From: Hanleya hanleyi
Taxonomy: Eukaryota; Mollusca; Polyplacophora; Lepidopleurida; Hanleyidae
NCBI GenBank assembly: GCA_036873755.1
Contig: JAVTVY010025290.1
Span: forward strand, 1-64,000
Direction of reading: 5' to 3'
Length of the DNA: 64,000 nucleotides
Made by a program: the position numbers and the translations under genes. Positions 50,162-60,605 of the stretch are shown piece after piece. Numbering within the stretch: the stretch's first letter is position 1; each line of letters starts with the position of its first letter. The notes beneath the pieces were generated by a model. It did no database searches, had not been told where the DNA came from, and saw nothing but the letters and a program-made list of their open reading frames with translations.

Positions 50162-50990
50162 ATGGCCCAACCAGCCAATAAAGCACCAGGATCAAGCAGC
50201 AGCACCTCGCCTACCTTAGAAGAACTCAACCTCATCCTTGATGAAACAGTCACACCCATCCCATCTGTCATCGACCTCCGAGAAGAGACCGATGATCAAC
50301 AACACAAGCGCAGAAGAGTCGACGAGGAGCCAGGCACCAGCGGGACCAACGACGACGCCCGTAGGGGAAGCTCACGCCTTCCCGAAAACGCTATGACCAC
50401 CTACAGACTCACCAGAAATATCCTGTGCGGCACACCGCCCACCCCGGGTTTATACAACATTGCATTGACAAGCACAGACCACCCACTGGTCTCCTGCTCC
50501 ATTGCAAACCCCAAATAGTCCTAACAACCCCGACTTCATGCGTGAGTGGGGCAACATTCTCCTGCCAGCATCGATGTCCATGACGGCCCACCTTTGTGAT
50601 CACATTTCTGCACTCAAAATCAGCAGCGAACGGGACCTACACAAGGCCCGTGCGGAACTGGCAAAACTTCTACCAGAACCAAAATCAAACTTTAAAGCCG
50701 AAGCCACACTGCCGCAAATGGCTAACAAAACACGTAAACTGGCCACACGCCAGTACGACGAGAAAAAGAAGAACCTAGAGAAGCCGCCTTTTTAGCGGAC
50801 ATGCGGCCCCGCCAGAACCAAGAGAGTCACCAGAGACAAGAACCGAGACATCCACCCACGGGACGCCAGCGTTTTCCACAACGCCGGAACGGCAGGAACA
50901 ACAGGAACGGCCCACCGCCGAACCGAAGGAACAATCAGGGAAAATCACCTATGATTCTCGAACTTCTCCAGGGCCTGTTGGAATAGAACA
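50162..50990 (+). pseudogene. N-terminal part of the Penelope-like element
   Basis: Three overlapping open stretches (50,162-50,518, 50,502-50,795 and 50,801-50,986) in changing frames. The first is Ser/Thr/Pro-rich with a basic HKRRRVDEE patch. The second is helical, with LHKARAELAKLLPEP. The third is Arg/Gln/Asn/Pro-rich (RRNGRNNRNG), like an RNA-binding tail. I do not recognise a named domain. Penelope-like elements often have a poorly conserved N-terminal region of this kind. Confidence 0.5.
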
Positions 50991-51092
50991 TTCGAACTCT
51001 ACTCTACTTTTGTCACACTGCCACACACACCACACCATCTTGTGTTTTTCTTAATAAAGAAGACCCACAAAACCTTCCTATTGCATCTTAAA

Positions 51093-52620
51093 ACTCTGAG
51101 TTTGTTATTAATTTATCCGACCATACACTCCCATCGAGTGAGAAGTCGATACTCTCGTATGGTCTCAACTTCTGTCCCACCACTAGGGAACCTGAATTTA
51201 AGGCCATACGCGACGGTTTAGGTTTCTTCCGTCGACTCAAACTGCAACTGTATTTCTCACTGCCCGAGGGGTTCACACCAACCCCTATGGACGAGCTTAC
51301 CCGCCAATTCAAGCCGAAAAGCACATGGGAGCCACCTTGCTCCGATATGCATGCCTCAACGCTTTCATCAAGAAAACCCGACTTGATCTTATGGGCTCTA
51401 AACAAACCGTCTTTTCTCTAGTAATGTCACACAAGATGAGAATTAGGCTTTAGAAAGCTTCAAGCGAACCCTCGCGTAGTCACCAAAAAAAAGCCGACAA
51501 AGGATCGGCCGTGGTTGTCCTGAACACTAAGGACTACATCATTGAAGCCTCTCGTCAACGATCGGACACTAACTTATACGTCAAAACAGACGAGAATTGG
51601 AACGATCACCACAGTTATCTGATCAACACCGAGCTTCAAAAACTTCTCTTTAAAGAAGAAATTGATGATAAAGTCTACAACGGACTATAAACGTAGAACC
51701 TCCAGATTCGTAGAACCTCCAAATTCTATCTACTAACCAAAATACACAAAAATCGGGACAAAGACAAAGTTCTGGGCAGACCAATCATTAGCGGGAATGG
51801 TTGCCCGACTGAGAAAATTAGCAGCTCTGTTGATGCGCACATCAAACCAGTAGTCCAACTGGTACCTTCCTACATTAGAGATATCACTGACTTTATCCGC
51901 AAAGTGGAGGCACAAAATCCCTTACCGGAATCCTTCTATATGGTCACCATGGATGTAACTTTACATCAACATCCCCAACCACGAAGGCCTAGTTTCCGTT
52001 GCGCGCTGTCTCACCAGGCACTGCCCGACATCAAAAATCTCGTATCCCGGTCTGTTATCAGTTCTCCAGCTGGTTCTAAATTGCAACAACTTTAGATTCA
52101 ATGGGCAACACTACCTACAAGTAGGTGACACTGCCATGGGCGCACGAGTAGCCCCGTCTTATGCCAATATCTTCATGAGAGAATTGGAAAATAGACTTTT
52201 ATCACTCAAATCACACCAACCTCTGGCGTACTTCAGGTTTATTGATATCTTTCTGATTTGGTTACACAGTGAACAATCACTACTTCAATTCATCAACTAT
52301 ATGAATCTCGCACACCCTACCATCAAGTTTACAGCCGATTACTCACGAGAATCAGTCTCTTTCCTTGATACTCGCGTCATTTTTGACAAAGTTCGACACC
52401 GAATCAAATTTGACTTCTACACGAAGCCTACTGACGCACAGTTATCTTCGCTACAATAGTGACCATCCTTCTAACTGTAAGACAAATCTTACGTTAGGAC
52501 AAATCTTACGCATCAGAAGGATCTGTTCCGACACTACTGACTTCCTGTCTTGCGCGGAAGCAATGTCCCGGTTTTACACCATTCGGGGATACCTTGAAAA
52601 TCTTACGTGATAGCCTACAA
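51093..52620 (+). pseudogene. Penelope-like reverse transcriptase, broken
   Basis: Recognisable blocks in order: VINLSDHTLPSSE with GLNFCPT (about 51,105-51,180), FFRRLKLQLYF, an LNTKDYIIEA segment (about 51,523), LTKIHKN and GRPIISGNG (about 51,735-51,800), VTMDVT (about 51,941), GDTAMGARVAPSYANIFM (about 52,125), and the catalytic region FRFIDIFLIW (about 52,230-52,265) followed by SFLDTRVIF and FYTKPTD. At the catalytic site the second Asp of the usual IDD is missing. Stops and frame changes occur near 51,420, 51,690, 51,965 and 52,460. Confidence 0.85.
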
Positions 52621-52949
52621 CAGGCACTACAACAAGACCGCCGCTTCACCCTCCTTCAATCGAAAGCGGGTGAGGAGAATCAATTCAACAGGATCTCACC
52701 TATCCTTCCTTGCAGCCAATGTGCTATGAAGATTCACGAGATCGTCAAGAACGAATGGCCGATCCTTCAAGCATCAGAAGCTTGTAGGAACGTCTTTGGA
52801 GACCCTCCTCTCCTCGCTTTTTGTCGCAACAATAACCAGAAAGACACCCTCGTCTCGGCGAAGATCAACTATCCCCCCCCCCCCTCCAAAGGGGGATTAG
52901 TGGCATGAGTTACGCCAACTTTGATAACTTCATGCACCTACCGGACAAT

Positions 52950-53340
52950 ATTGTCCTAACTTGACCAAAAAGAGTTTTTTCACCTGTAGCCATACTGGTT
53001 TACCCTACCGCGTCAACCTGATGACCAACTGCTGCACTCAGAATGTGATCTACCTCATCACGTGCTTCCTCTGCTCCAAACAATATGTCAATATGTTGGA
53101 GAAATTAAACGCACATTTCACGAGCGAATCCGAGAACACTTCAATGACACACGGAATCGCAGTGACAACCCCGCACCAAGACATTTCTGGTCGCATTGAC
53201 ATTCTGTCAACAACATCAACTATCAAATTATTGAAGTTCTTAAGACAGATCCGTCTCTTGAATCCAGCACCACCAAGCACCGTTTGCGCGAAGTTTATTT
53301 GATTTATCAGCTGCACACCAAAGCCCCATTCGGCTTAAAT
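52950..53340 (+). pseudogene. GIY-YIG endonuclease of the Penelope-like element, frameshifted
   Basis: The Cys-rich lead-in FTCSHTG..YRVNLMTNCCTQNV is followed by IYLITCFLCSKQYV (the GIY and YIG-like strands). The next helix, with FHERIREHFND and the RHFWSH segment, goes on in a different frame. The break lies near 53,090. The final part, VYLIYQLHTKAPFGLN, is also in the shifted frame. Confidence 0.75.
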
Positions 53341-53450
53341 GAAAAGGAATTATCACACATTGTTATTTTCTCTCTTTGCCACACAGACACGCCAAGTCTT
53401 AAACCACCCCTACACGACACCCACCGTGGGACAGTGATGACATCACCCAC

Positions 53451-54350
53451 TTGTCCTCTTCGGGTTTAGAGTTTCAGCAGCAATCACCTTTTGTCCATGT
53501 CCAAGGGTGGACTGAAATATTTGTATCTAATACTGCTCAAGCTGGTTCTAGGGGCCCTGTGGTTAGGTTAGTATCTGTGTTCAAGAAAACTGATCGTAGA
53601 TATATTAATGTCGGAAGCCATAAAGCATTCTTTAGCTCGACTACATACAGGAGATATCATTCATGGGATGTTTCTTTGTTTATAGAGTTGCTTGAATTTC
53701 TCATTAAAAATATCTATGTGAAATTTGGCAACACAATATATCAGCAGCATATAGGTATTCCAATGGGTACTAATTGTGCACCCCTGTTGGCCGACCTGTA
53801 TCTGTTCCCTTATGAATATGACTATATGCAGGCGCTTTCAAAAACCGATCCATTCAAAGCCCGTTCCTTCTCATTCACCAAACGCTATATAGACGATCTT
53901 CTCGCTGTGGATAATCGCTATATAAATGACGCAGTGAAGGATATATATCCACCTTCACTGGATTTGAAGGAAACTACAGATAGCCCTACAGGCACATCAT
54001 ATTTAGATCTTTATCTCTATAAAAATGAAGCGGGCATTCTCTCTCGTCGACTTTATGACAAAAGAGATGATTACAATTTCGACATCGTAAACTATCCCTT
54101 TCTGGATAGTAATATTCCAGTGGGACCTGCATATGGCGTATACATATCTCGCTTAGTAGCATTTGCTAGATCCTGTGTTAAATGTGACGATTTTAATCAA
54201 CGTCACAAAACATTGTTGCAGAAACTTATAAAACAGGGCTATTCCACCAAGCGCCTCCACTCAAAGTTTCTCAAATTTGGCGATACATATCGCATGCTGA
54301 TAGCAAAATACGAACGTAGCGTGCAAGATCTATGGCGCTACGTTTCGTAA
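53451..54350 (+). pseudogene. Second RT fragment, Penelope-related (IGIPMGTNCAP type)
   Basis: One frame stays open for 300 codons but has no ATG at its start, so it is a truncated ORF. It contains IGIPMGTNCAPLLADLYLF, RYIDD with both catalytic Asp residues, SYLDLYL, LYDKRDDYNFDIVNYPFLD, VGPAYGVYISRL and KYERSV. ORFs with these strings are common in marine invertebrate and vertebrate genomes, and their YIDD RT resembles Penelope-like and telomerase RTs; the exact family is not settled from this sequence alone. The N-terminal RT fingers are missing. Confidence 0.75.
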
Positions 54351-54524
54351 CTTGTGTCTAATTCCGCTTAACCCGGGGCTAGGGGCCGTATGAACCCATG
54401 TACTTCAAGATCCTCATGGTACTCATATGAACAGGCACAATCAAAGCGTGACTGAGATACATCATTCTTTAGATGACGACTTTACGAATATTATGGATTA
54501 AGAATACTGATCAGCGATACGGAT

Positions 54525-54779
54525 TTGATATTTTTGGAACATCATGATGTCTTGCCGGCATCATTGAAAACTGTTGACCGCTTCTCTCTTGCAGGAAACA
54601 AGCCTATGTTTATGTATACAATGATTGTCTTTTTGAATTTGGTGCTAATACTGTTATATGGAATATGGAATAGGTCTTTGGATTATGGACGCGGATATTC
54701 TCTAATGGACGACGGCTGGATTATGAATGACGGACTAGACGCTTGTAATTCAAGATGTCCACATGAACAACTACAATAA
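54525..54779 (+). CDS. Small ORF with one predicted membrane segment
   Basis: About 84 codons open, with the first in-frame ATG at codon 28. A hydrophobic stretch MFMYTMIVFLNLVLILLYGI is followed by YGRGYSLMDDGWI and a Cys pair (DACNSRC). It lies 175 bp after the RT ORF and ends next to an AATAAA (about 54,774), so it may be the second ORF of the same element. A repeated phrase (ATGAACARSYACAATMAAAG at about 54,427 and 54,762) brackets it. Function unknown. Confidence 0.4.
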   Translation: MIFLEHHDVLPASLKTVDRFSLAGNKPMFMYTMIVFLNLVLILLYGIWNRSLDYGRGYSLMDDGWIMNDGLDACNSRCPHEQLQ

Positions 54780-54977
54780 AAGCGTGGCTGGGATACAAAT
54801 CATCACAGGGATCAGTTTTGGTTCTTGTGGTGTTTTAAGACATGCAGTCAGTAGGTTTGCCTGTGAGGTCATACGACTTCTTGTCAGTACACCGACATAG
54901 TTTTCCATCACCCCTGTTATCTGGCATTTAATTACATCCATTTCATCTGGTGTGGCTAATTGAACGAACTCGGCCAG

Positions 54978-55890
54978 CCTTGCCACTTCGTGAAGTGAAC
55001 CGCCTTGCGGTACGTGTTCGACGGTGTAGTAGTCCTCTGTGGATTTCATCGCGGATTGCAATACCTTCTCATAAAACGTCCCTTGCAATGGCTCCCTAGA
55101 GGATCTTCCACAACATATACCCGTGCTTGATGGGGTATGCGACGTTTGATCACGAAGTGCTTCTTCTGCCAGTTGGGAAGGTAACTTTTCTCGAACTTGC
55201 CCTTGACTATACTGATCCGCACGTGCTCCCTCGCTGGAAGCATACATTCAGTGCGCGTTGGGGTTTTGGGCCGTACAAGACAGCCCGAGCTTGGGCTTTC
55301 CTGCGCTTGGTGACTTTGATGGGGCTCCCTGAACACTGCGGTGATAGACCCGATTGTAACTATCGAACAGATGGGAAACACATCGATGTACCTCCTTGTC
55401 TTCTTGGCTGTAAAATATTTGTACATCCGGCCTTTAAACGACGGTAGCCTTGCTCTCGTTGAAGATATCAAAGAAGAACATCTTCTGGGCTTTCAGAAAC
55501 TGTTGAAAGGGTGTGTTTAGGAATTCCGTTCCTTCTTCATTTTGCAAATACAAAAATATAATTGCGCGCGGTCTTGAACATCTGCTTGAAAGCGAGGATA
55601 AGTTTCTCCCACGTTTTGGTCCGAATGTGAATGACCCACGCATACTTCGACAGGATATCAATGCAGGTCAAAATATACCGGTTGCCGTCATTGTGTTTGG
55701 CACGGGCATTCATGTCGACTACATCTGCTTGCCATCGGGCCTATATACCGACGGCGATGAAGCGATAACATTGAAAATGACAGTGACAAGCTCGATGTAA
55801 GGTATAAGCGTATTGGGTTATAACCCAGGCTTGAACTTGCGAACGACTGATCCACTGACCCATCTGTATAAATTCCGAGGTTTGATTGAA
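54978..55890 (-). pseudogene. Polinton/F54H12.3-type integrase, broken
   Basis: Reading down the minus strand: ISRSQVQAW and AYTLHR (about 55,800-55,850, pre-catalytic helices), DVVDMN with the first catalytic Asp and RYILTCIDILSKYAW (about 55,640-55,726), GTEFLNTPFQQFLK (about 55,490-55,532, where the expected TD before GTEF is replaced), then ARNTRRYID-like RRYIDVFP, and the C-terminal SH3/chromo-like region with FEKSYLPNW (55,170-55,196) and a GTFYEK segment (about 55,070). A stop replaces the region of the third catalytic residue after SKATVV. Several frame changes are present. This integrase class belongs to Polinton/Maverick and related virus-like elements. No capsid or DNA polymerase gene was found beside it. 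Confidence 0.75.
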
Positions 55891-57210
55891 GTACTCGGAA
55901 TCCTCGGAATAGGCTCTGAAAATCCCAGAATTCCGAGTATTTCCGAGGTTTTCCAAATTTTGGTTCATGGAAGACCTAGCTTGGACAATTGCTCGAAATT
56001 CCACGGAAACATCAGACAAGTGTTCGGAATCCTCGGAATATTTAGCTTATAATCCAGAAAATGGATAGAATTTTGGACTTGGAAGTCTCGGAAACTGAAG
56101 ATTTGGACCAACTTCTGGACTTGGGATATTTTACACATCATGGCTGAGAACATCTGGATTCAGTTAAGGAAATTGATATCCCCTCTGACTGTTATCTCAA
56201 TGCAGGCCAATGTGGTTAACTGTGCAGTCTCTGTATTCCTACACAGCCATCCTGCTAAATCCAAACTTTCCAGATTTTGGGACAGACTCATTTAATTCTT
56301 GAAAAGTTGGATGTTCGTTTTGTTACCAAAAGTAGTAGATTATTTAAAGCTGAGTTGTCTCAATTTTAGTATCTTTAGGCTATCTGTGATGTATGGATTA
56401 TTTGGACTACATGCAGCGTCATCACACTAATGAGGCAGTTATTAGGCATTTCAAAATAATGGAGGGAACTGGCTGTTGACATTGTTGAAGCTGAAAAAGG
56501 CTGATCATTTCCTGCAGTGATATTTTGGTGAGTGGTTTGATTATTGAAGCTTTATCTCATAATGTTAGAATTTGACATTTCAGTTGTGGATTCACAGGAC
56601 TATGATGTAAAACGTTATGGTACAGAAAGTACATAATTTGCAATGCTGATGGATCTGCTACTCACAGGTTAATGCATGTACATTTTGAAAATATATCTTC
56701 TCTGGCATCTGCTGGGGTAAAATCTTGTCTGTTTAGATATAGAAGAAAGACAAATGATATTTTGAAATTGTAAGGTATCATTAATTTATGGATATATAAT
56801 GTATGTGAAAGTATATGAATATAAGTATGTATCCTATATTTATATTATTGCAGAAATTTCAGTTGTTAAGAATGTTCCAAGCATTGATTTCCATACATAC
56901 TATAGTCTCTAATTGCTTTTCACACAGATTATCGAAGTTTCCGCAGATTTCCGCATCAATGTCCGAGGTTTCCGAATTGGTGTCCAAGGTTACCGAGTTT
57001 TTCGAATAAAATTCCAAAGTTTTTCGATGTTTCCGCACTTTTCCGAGTTTTCCGCATCAGATTCCGAGGTTTCTGTATGGATGTCCGAGAATTCCGCTGT
57101 TATGTCCGAGATTTCTGGCCTGATGATGTTCATGGTCAGAATTTTTGTCCAAATACTCCGAGATATCATCTTTTTCCGAACTTTTCGGCCGATATTTCTC
57201 GGAAATCCGC
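55870..57210. repeat. TTCCGAG-rich insertion-like segment
   Basis: Both ends are dense in TTCCGAG/CTCGGAA heptamers (about 55,870-56,045 and 56,935-57,190), and the middle is ordinary AT-rich DNA. The heptamers face both ways. It starts where integrase similarity stops, so it may be an element that interrupted the integrase gene. The 189-codon ORF at 56,913-57,482 is a product of the heptamer repeats and I do not call it a gene. Confidence 0.5.
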
Positions 57211-58786
57211 GGAAATCCTACAGACGGCTCAGGCGTTACAGCTGGTTAGAGGGCGTTGACTCCCACTTCACGCCGCCGGTGACTGCATACAACATATTCA
57301 ATATCTCCTTTCGTTTCAGGTTGATGACTGATGAAGGTATCAGGCTCTATTCTTTATTTATAATGGGTATATCTTGCGCCGCGGTAGAAGTCCCATTATT
57401 GAAATTTCACCCACCACTACGCTGTCCATGGCAGGAGACGAGCCCAACTCGACATGACTGCTCGTCATCTGTAAGCACCTAATCTGCATCCGCCATGCCA
57501 TTTTCCAAGCTGGCCATAAAGCTGGGGGGATCAGGGTATGCAGTGTACCCGCATGTACCTGGGCCAAGTGAGCTAAAAGGGACCGCATCGGGCGTACATC
57601 GTGTCCCAGGTGGATGAGGTTGTCCACTCCACTAGATAACACCCGTCTAAATTTGGTCCAACCACCTTGGTACAGACGAATGTTATGTAGGGTCTGCGTC
57701 ACAGAGGTCTCCCTCTTCGATGATATCGACGTGCAGACAGACATCGGGCCATTCTCCTGACATTCGATTGTATACGTCCTACTGTAGATACTGACAGTTT
57801 AGGAGGTACAAATTCTGACAATGGGAGAATGACCTCCGGCGTAAGACTGAGAGAAGCTCGTAGGATATGCTCTCACATCGTCAGTGCATGAATGATGCAC
57901 GTTGTAACTCTCCCTCGTATTCATTGGGGTGTAATGTCGGTGAAAATCCGTTTTCCAGCATGCCTTTCGGGCATTTCATCCAGGTCGAACGATGAGGGCG
58001 CAAATAGGGTGCTCTCTGTTTCGTTACGTAAATGTCACGTTGGTCGTCATCTCTTCCCGCCATTTGATGTTGGGATATGATTGGTAGATCCATTCCAAGA
58101 GCCGTCTCCATTGGCGCACGATTCGTGATGATGAATATTACGTACTCTGGTAAACATACGGGAACTGGTCCGTCTCATAATGCCGCAGCAAATAACCGGA
58201 AGGCCATGGTTTGGTTGTTAATATTAGCATGGTGGGTAAGACTGGTGCTCTCGAGTAACCTTAACTGTAAAGGTCAGTAAAGGACGATCGATGGATGGTG
58301 GGCCAATTGACTTTGGTACATAGTGTTCACAGCGTCTTGTTGCGGTAAAGTCTCATTGGGCGGCTTATCCGGATTCGTTGCGAAGTCCTTGTTCTCGGAC
58401 CGTGCTGGGTTCCTGGGGAGTGGAACTGACAATTTAAATCAGATTGCGAGAAATGGGCACCTAGCCAAGAGAAAAAAAGCTTTGATCTCGGAGTGGGTGA
58501 GGTCTGCTGTCATAAGAACAATCAAGCTGTACGGCTACCGACATGGGGATCGGTTATCAGATTCCGGATGTAAGACAGCATATGATATTTCACCCAGCCA
58601 CATTTATTTAATCAACTTGACATCCGACATTCATATATTATTTTAATGCTGAGCGCCATGCAACAATTTCCATTTTTAAGTCTTAGCCCGAGATCGAACG
58701 CAAGATCTCTCTCTTGTTAGTTTCCATGGCATAAATTAGAAGAAATTAATCTCTTTTTACATTTAACATGCGCAGGGAAGCTTTTT
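57211..58786 (-). other. Unrecognised coding-like fragments, mostly minus strand
   Basis: Minus-strand open stretches at 57,358-57,744 (128 codons; includes SSGVDNLIHLGHDVRPMRSL) and 57,881-58,111 (76 codons; includes YLRPHRSTWMKCPKGMLENG) have protein-like composition and follow one another. They could be pieces of one decayed transposon gene. I cannot name a family. The plus-strand ORF at 58,323-58,646 is equally unplaced. Confidence 0.3.
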
Positions 58787-59330
58787 ACCCCTCAGCTCGA
58801 ATGGGCATAGGGGTATTGTTGTGGGTCCGTCTGTCCATCTGTCCGTCCGTCCGTTTGTCCGTACCATTTTCGTTAACATTCCATATCTTGAAAACTACTG
58901 AAGGCAGGTGCTCAAAACTTCTATCCAGTACAGAATGTATTTTGTAGGTGTGCCTTTTGTATCTTTTGGGTTATTGATATAGTGGAATCATTTTATAAAA
59001 ATCTTTTAAAATAACAAGTTTTATGACTTATGCTTTTGGTCAAATTCTACTGACAATCGGGAACCCTCGGGTAATGGAATGGTCTTTGCTGAATAAGGTA
59101 CCCGATACAACCCGAATGAAAACTGCTCCAAGAATAATTGAAGGTAGTTCTACAGCCCGTTTCATATTTTTCCCCTTTTCATCAGTCTTTTCTCTCCATT
59201 CTACTTTCAAAATATCAACGGAATATTGCCCGCTTTGTCCCTGAATACCAAATTATCCTTCCTTTTTTTCCGAATGATCAATGCTCTCCACGAAATACCA
59301 GGGGACATAACCCATGCATGGCCAACCCGT
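58787..59330 (+). repeat. Dispersed repeat with a (CCGT)n lead
   Basis: GGTCCGTCTGTCCATCTGTC with CCGTCCGTCCGT precedes CATATCTTGAAAACTACTGA, and the whole looks like a common invertebrate non-coding repeat. The lead resembles the one before the 157-bp array at 29,240. No gene. From 59,331 to 59,760 nothing is seen. Confidence 0.5.
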
Positions 59331-59810
59331 AATTTTTTTCTCAAGGATTGATCCGCCTGCGAATGTAGTCTAAGGTAGTCCACAAGTTTTTTTCAAGTTA
59401 CGTAAGGTTGGTGATGATATTAATTATAGGGATTGCTTAGTGTGCAATTTTCATCGCTTTCACGTCTTGATAACCTTTATAGTATAAGTAGCAAGTTCAG
59501 GTATCCATACGCGCTAAAACCCCTATTGCAGACTTCATTTATTTATGTGACAACCAGCAGCCGATGCAGGTACTTTGAGGTGACGTACGTCTGTTTTCTT
59601 GATGTGACATATTAAATTGAACTAGCGACTTACTTGCTAGGGGTTATATCTTCAGATGTAAAGTATAAACGAATTATGAGACGTTTTTGCTGAAGGGGAA
59701 TTAAATCTCTAAATCGAACTTGATAACGAAAGTGCGACAGGCGCAATTTACAACAACAACGACCACGTGAGTAGTATACAAGGAGTCTTTCAGTCCCCTA
59801 GCGTCTCACT

Positions 59811-59875
59811 GCGCATGCGCAGAACTTGGTGTGACGTCATAAGTGTGGCTGTGCGCATGCGTGATGAGGGGGCGT
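59811..59875. promoter_or_regulatory. Cluster of NRF-1-, CRE- and GC-box-like sites
   Basis: GCGCATGCGC (59,811-59,820) and TGCGCATGCG (59,852-59,861) match the NRF-1 palindrome. TGACGTCA (59,832-59,839) is a perfect CRE, and GGGGGCGTGGCC follows. The cluster ends about 10 bp before the first palindromic repeat. The matches are exact, but binding is inferred. Confidence 0.65.
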
Positions 59876-59884
59876 GGCCTATAT

Positions 59885-60359
59885 GTGAGTGGGGTGGGTT
59901 CAAAATGGCGGCACCATTATTTTCTATAGACCACTTAAAGTCCGCCATTTTGAACCCACCCCACTCACCAGGTCAATCAGTTATGTGAGTGGGGTGGGTT
60001 CAAAATGGCGGCCCCATATTTTCTATAGACAACTTAAAGTCCGCCATTTTGAACCCACCCCACTCACCCGTGCACTGATTGACCTGGGTGAGTGGGGTGG
60101 GTTCAAAATGGCGGCTTGTGGTGTTGTGTGTGTAAAATAAGGTGCCGCCATTTTGAACCCACCCCACTCACCCGGGTGAGTCACTGGTGTGAGTGTGGGG
60201 TGGGTTCAAAATGGCGGCTTGTTTTTACGTGAATGGGAGTTGAGTATCCACCATTTTGAACCCACCCCACTCATCAATTGACGTGGTGTGGGGTGGGTTC
60301 AAAATGGCGGCTTGGTTTTAAGGGGGTGGGAGGTGAGTATCCACCATTTTGAACCCACG
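59885..60359. repeat. Left palindrome array: five foldback units with YY1-type cores
   Basis: A 27-bp sequence with GTGAGTGGGGTGGG then TTCAAAATGGCGG occurs forward at 59,885, 59,985, 60,088, about 60,190 and about 60,283. It occurs inverted at 59,942, 60,041, 60,145, 60,248 and 60,341. Forward and inverted copies alternate with a spacer of about 30 bp, so each pair folds into a stem of up to 27 bp. The first two spacers are near-identical (TTTTCTATAGAC..ACTTAAAGT). Between pairs, AGGTCAATCAGT and ACTGATTGACCT are themselves inverted. AAAATGGCGGC is the YY1 consensus. The last two units are diverged and the final inverted copy is truncated. Confidence 0.95.
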
Positions 60360-60370
60360 TGAAAAAAACG

Positions 60371-60378
60371 TATAAAAG
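60371..60378 (+). promoter_or_regulatory. TATA box of the CARD-PC4 gene
   Basis: TATAAAAG lies 11 bp after the last palindrome copy. A start site about 30 bp on (60,400-60,410) would give a 5' leader of about 200 nt before the ATG at 60,606. There is no upstream ATG in the leader in the gene's frame. Confidence 0.75.
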
Positions 60379-60605
60379 CAGTCGATTTTTAGGGACAGGG
60401 TGTATTCATTGGACTACTTTTGCGTAGCACTGTGACTTACCTGTCTGCCTGCCTACCTGCCTGCCTGCTTGCTTCACCTCTAGTCAGTCATCCAACCAGT
60501 TTGGCTACTTGCCTATCCGCTTGTATCAGACATACTTTTTTCGATTTTACCAGTGCCAATTCACTAGACTATTACTCCGTAATAGTTTTTCACCAGCCCA
60601 TAGTC

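Larger units (their letters stand above)
50162..53340 (+). mobile_element. Decayed Penelope-like retroelement (RT + GIY-YIG)
   Basis: The element reads, in order, as an N-terminal low-complexity region, a Penelope-type RT and a C-terminal GIY-YIG endonuclease domain. That order and the GIY-YIG are the hallmarks of endonuclease-bearing Penelope-like elements. Frame changes are frequent and the element cannot be active. Its left border is uncertain (near 50,130), and the right border is before the second RT fragment at 53,451. Confidence 0.85.

Noticed and set aside
50162..50990. Separate gag-like gene
   Set aside because: The stretch is directly followed by Penelope-type RT, has no zinc knuckle or capsid motif, and is better read as that element's N-terminal part.
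56913..57482. 189-codon ORF
   Set aside because: Its first half is translated TTCCGAG heptamer repeats and the second half is unrelated. There is no domain and no conserved start.
60420..60605. Upstream extension of the CARD-PC4 ORF by 62 codons
   Set aside because: The extension begins at TTG and reads as a Cys/Leu/Ala-rich low-complexity peptide. The ATG at 60,606 directly precedes the CARD.
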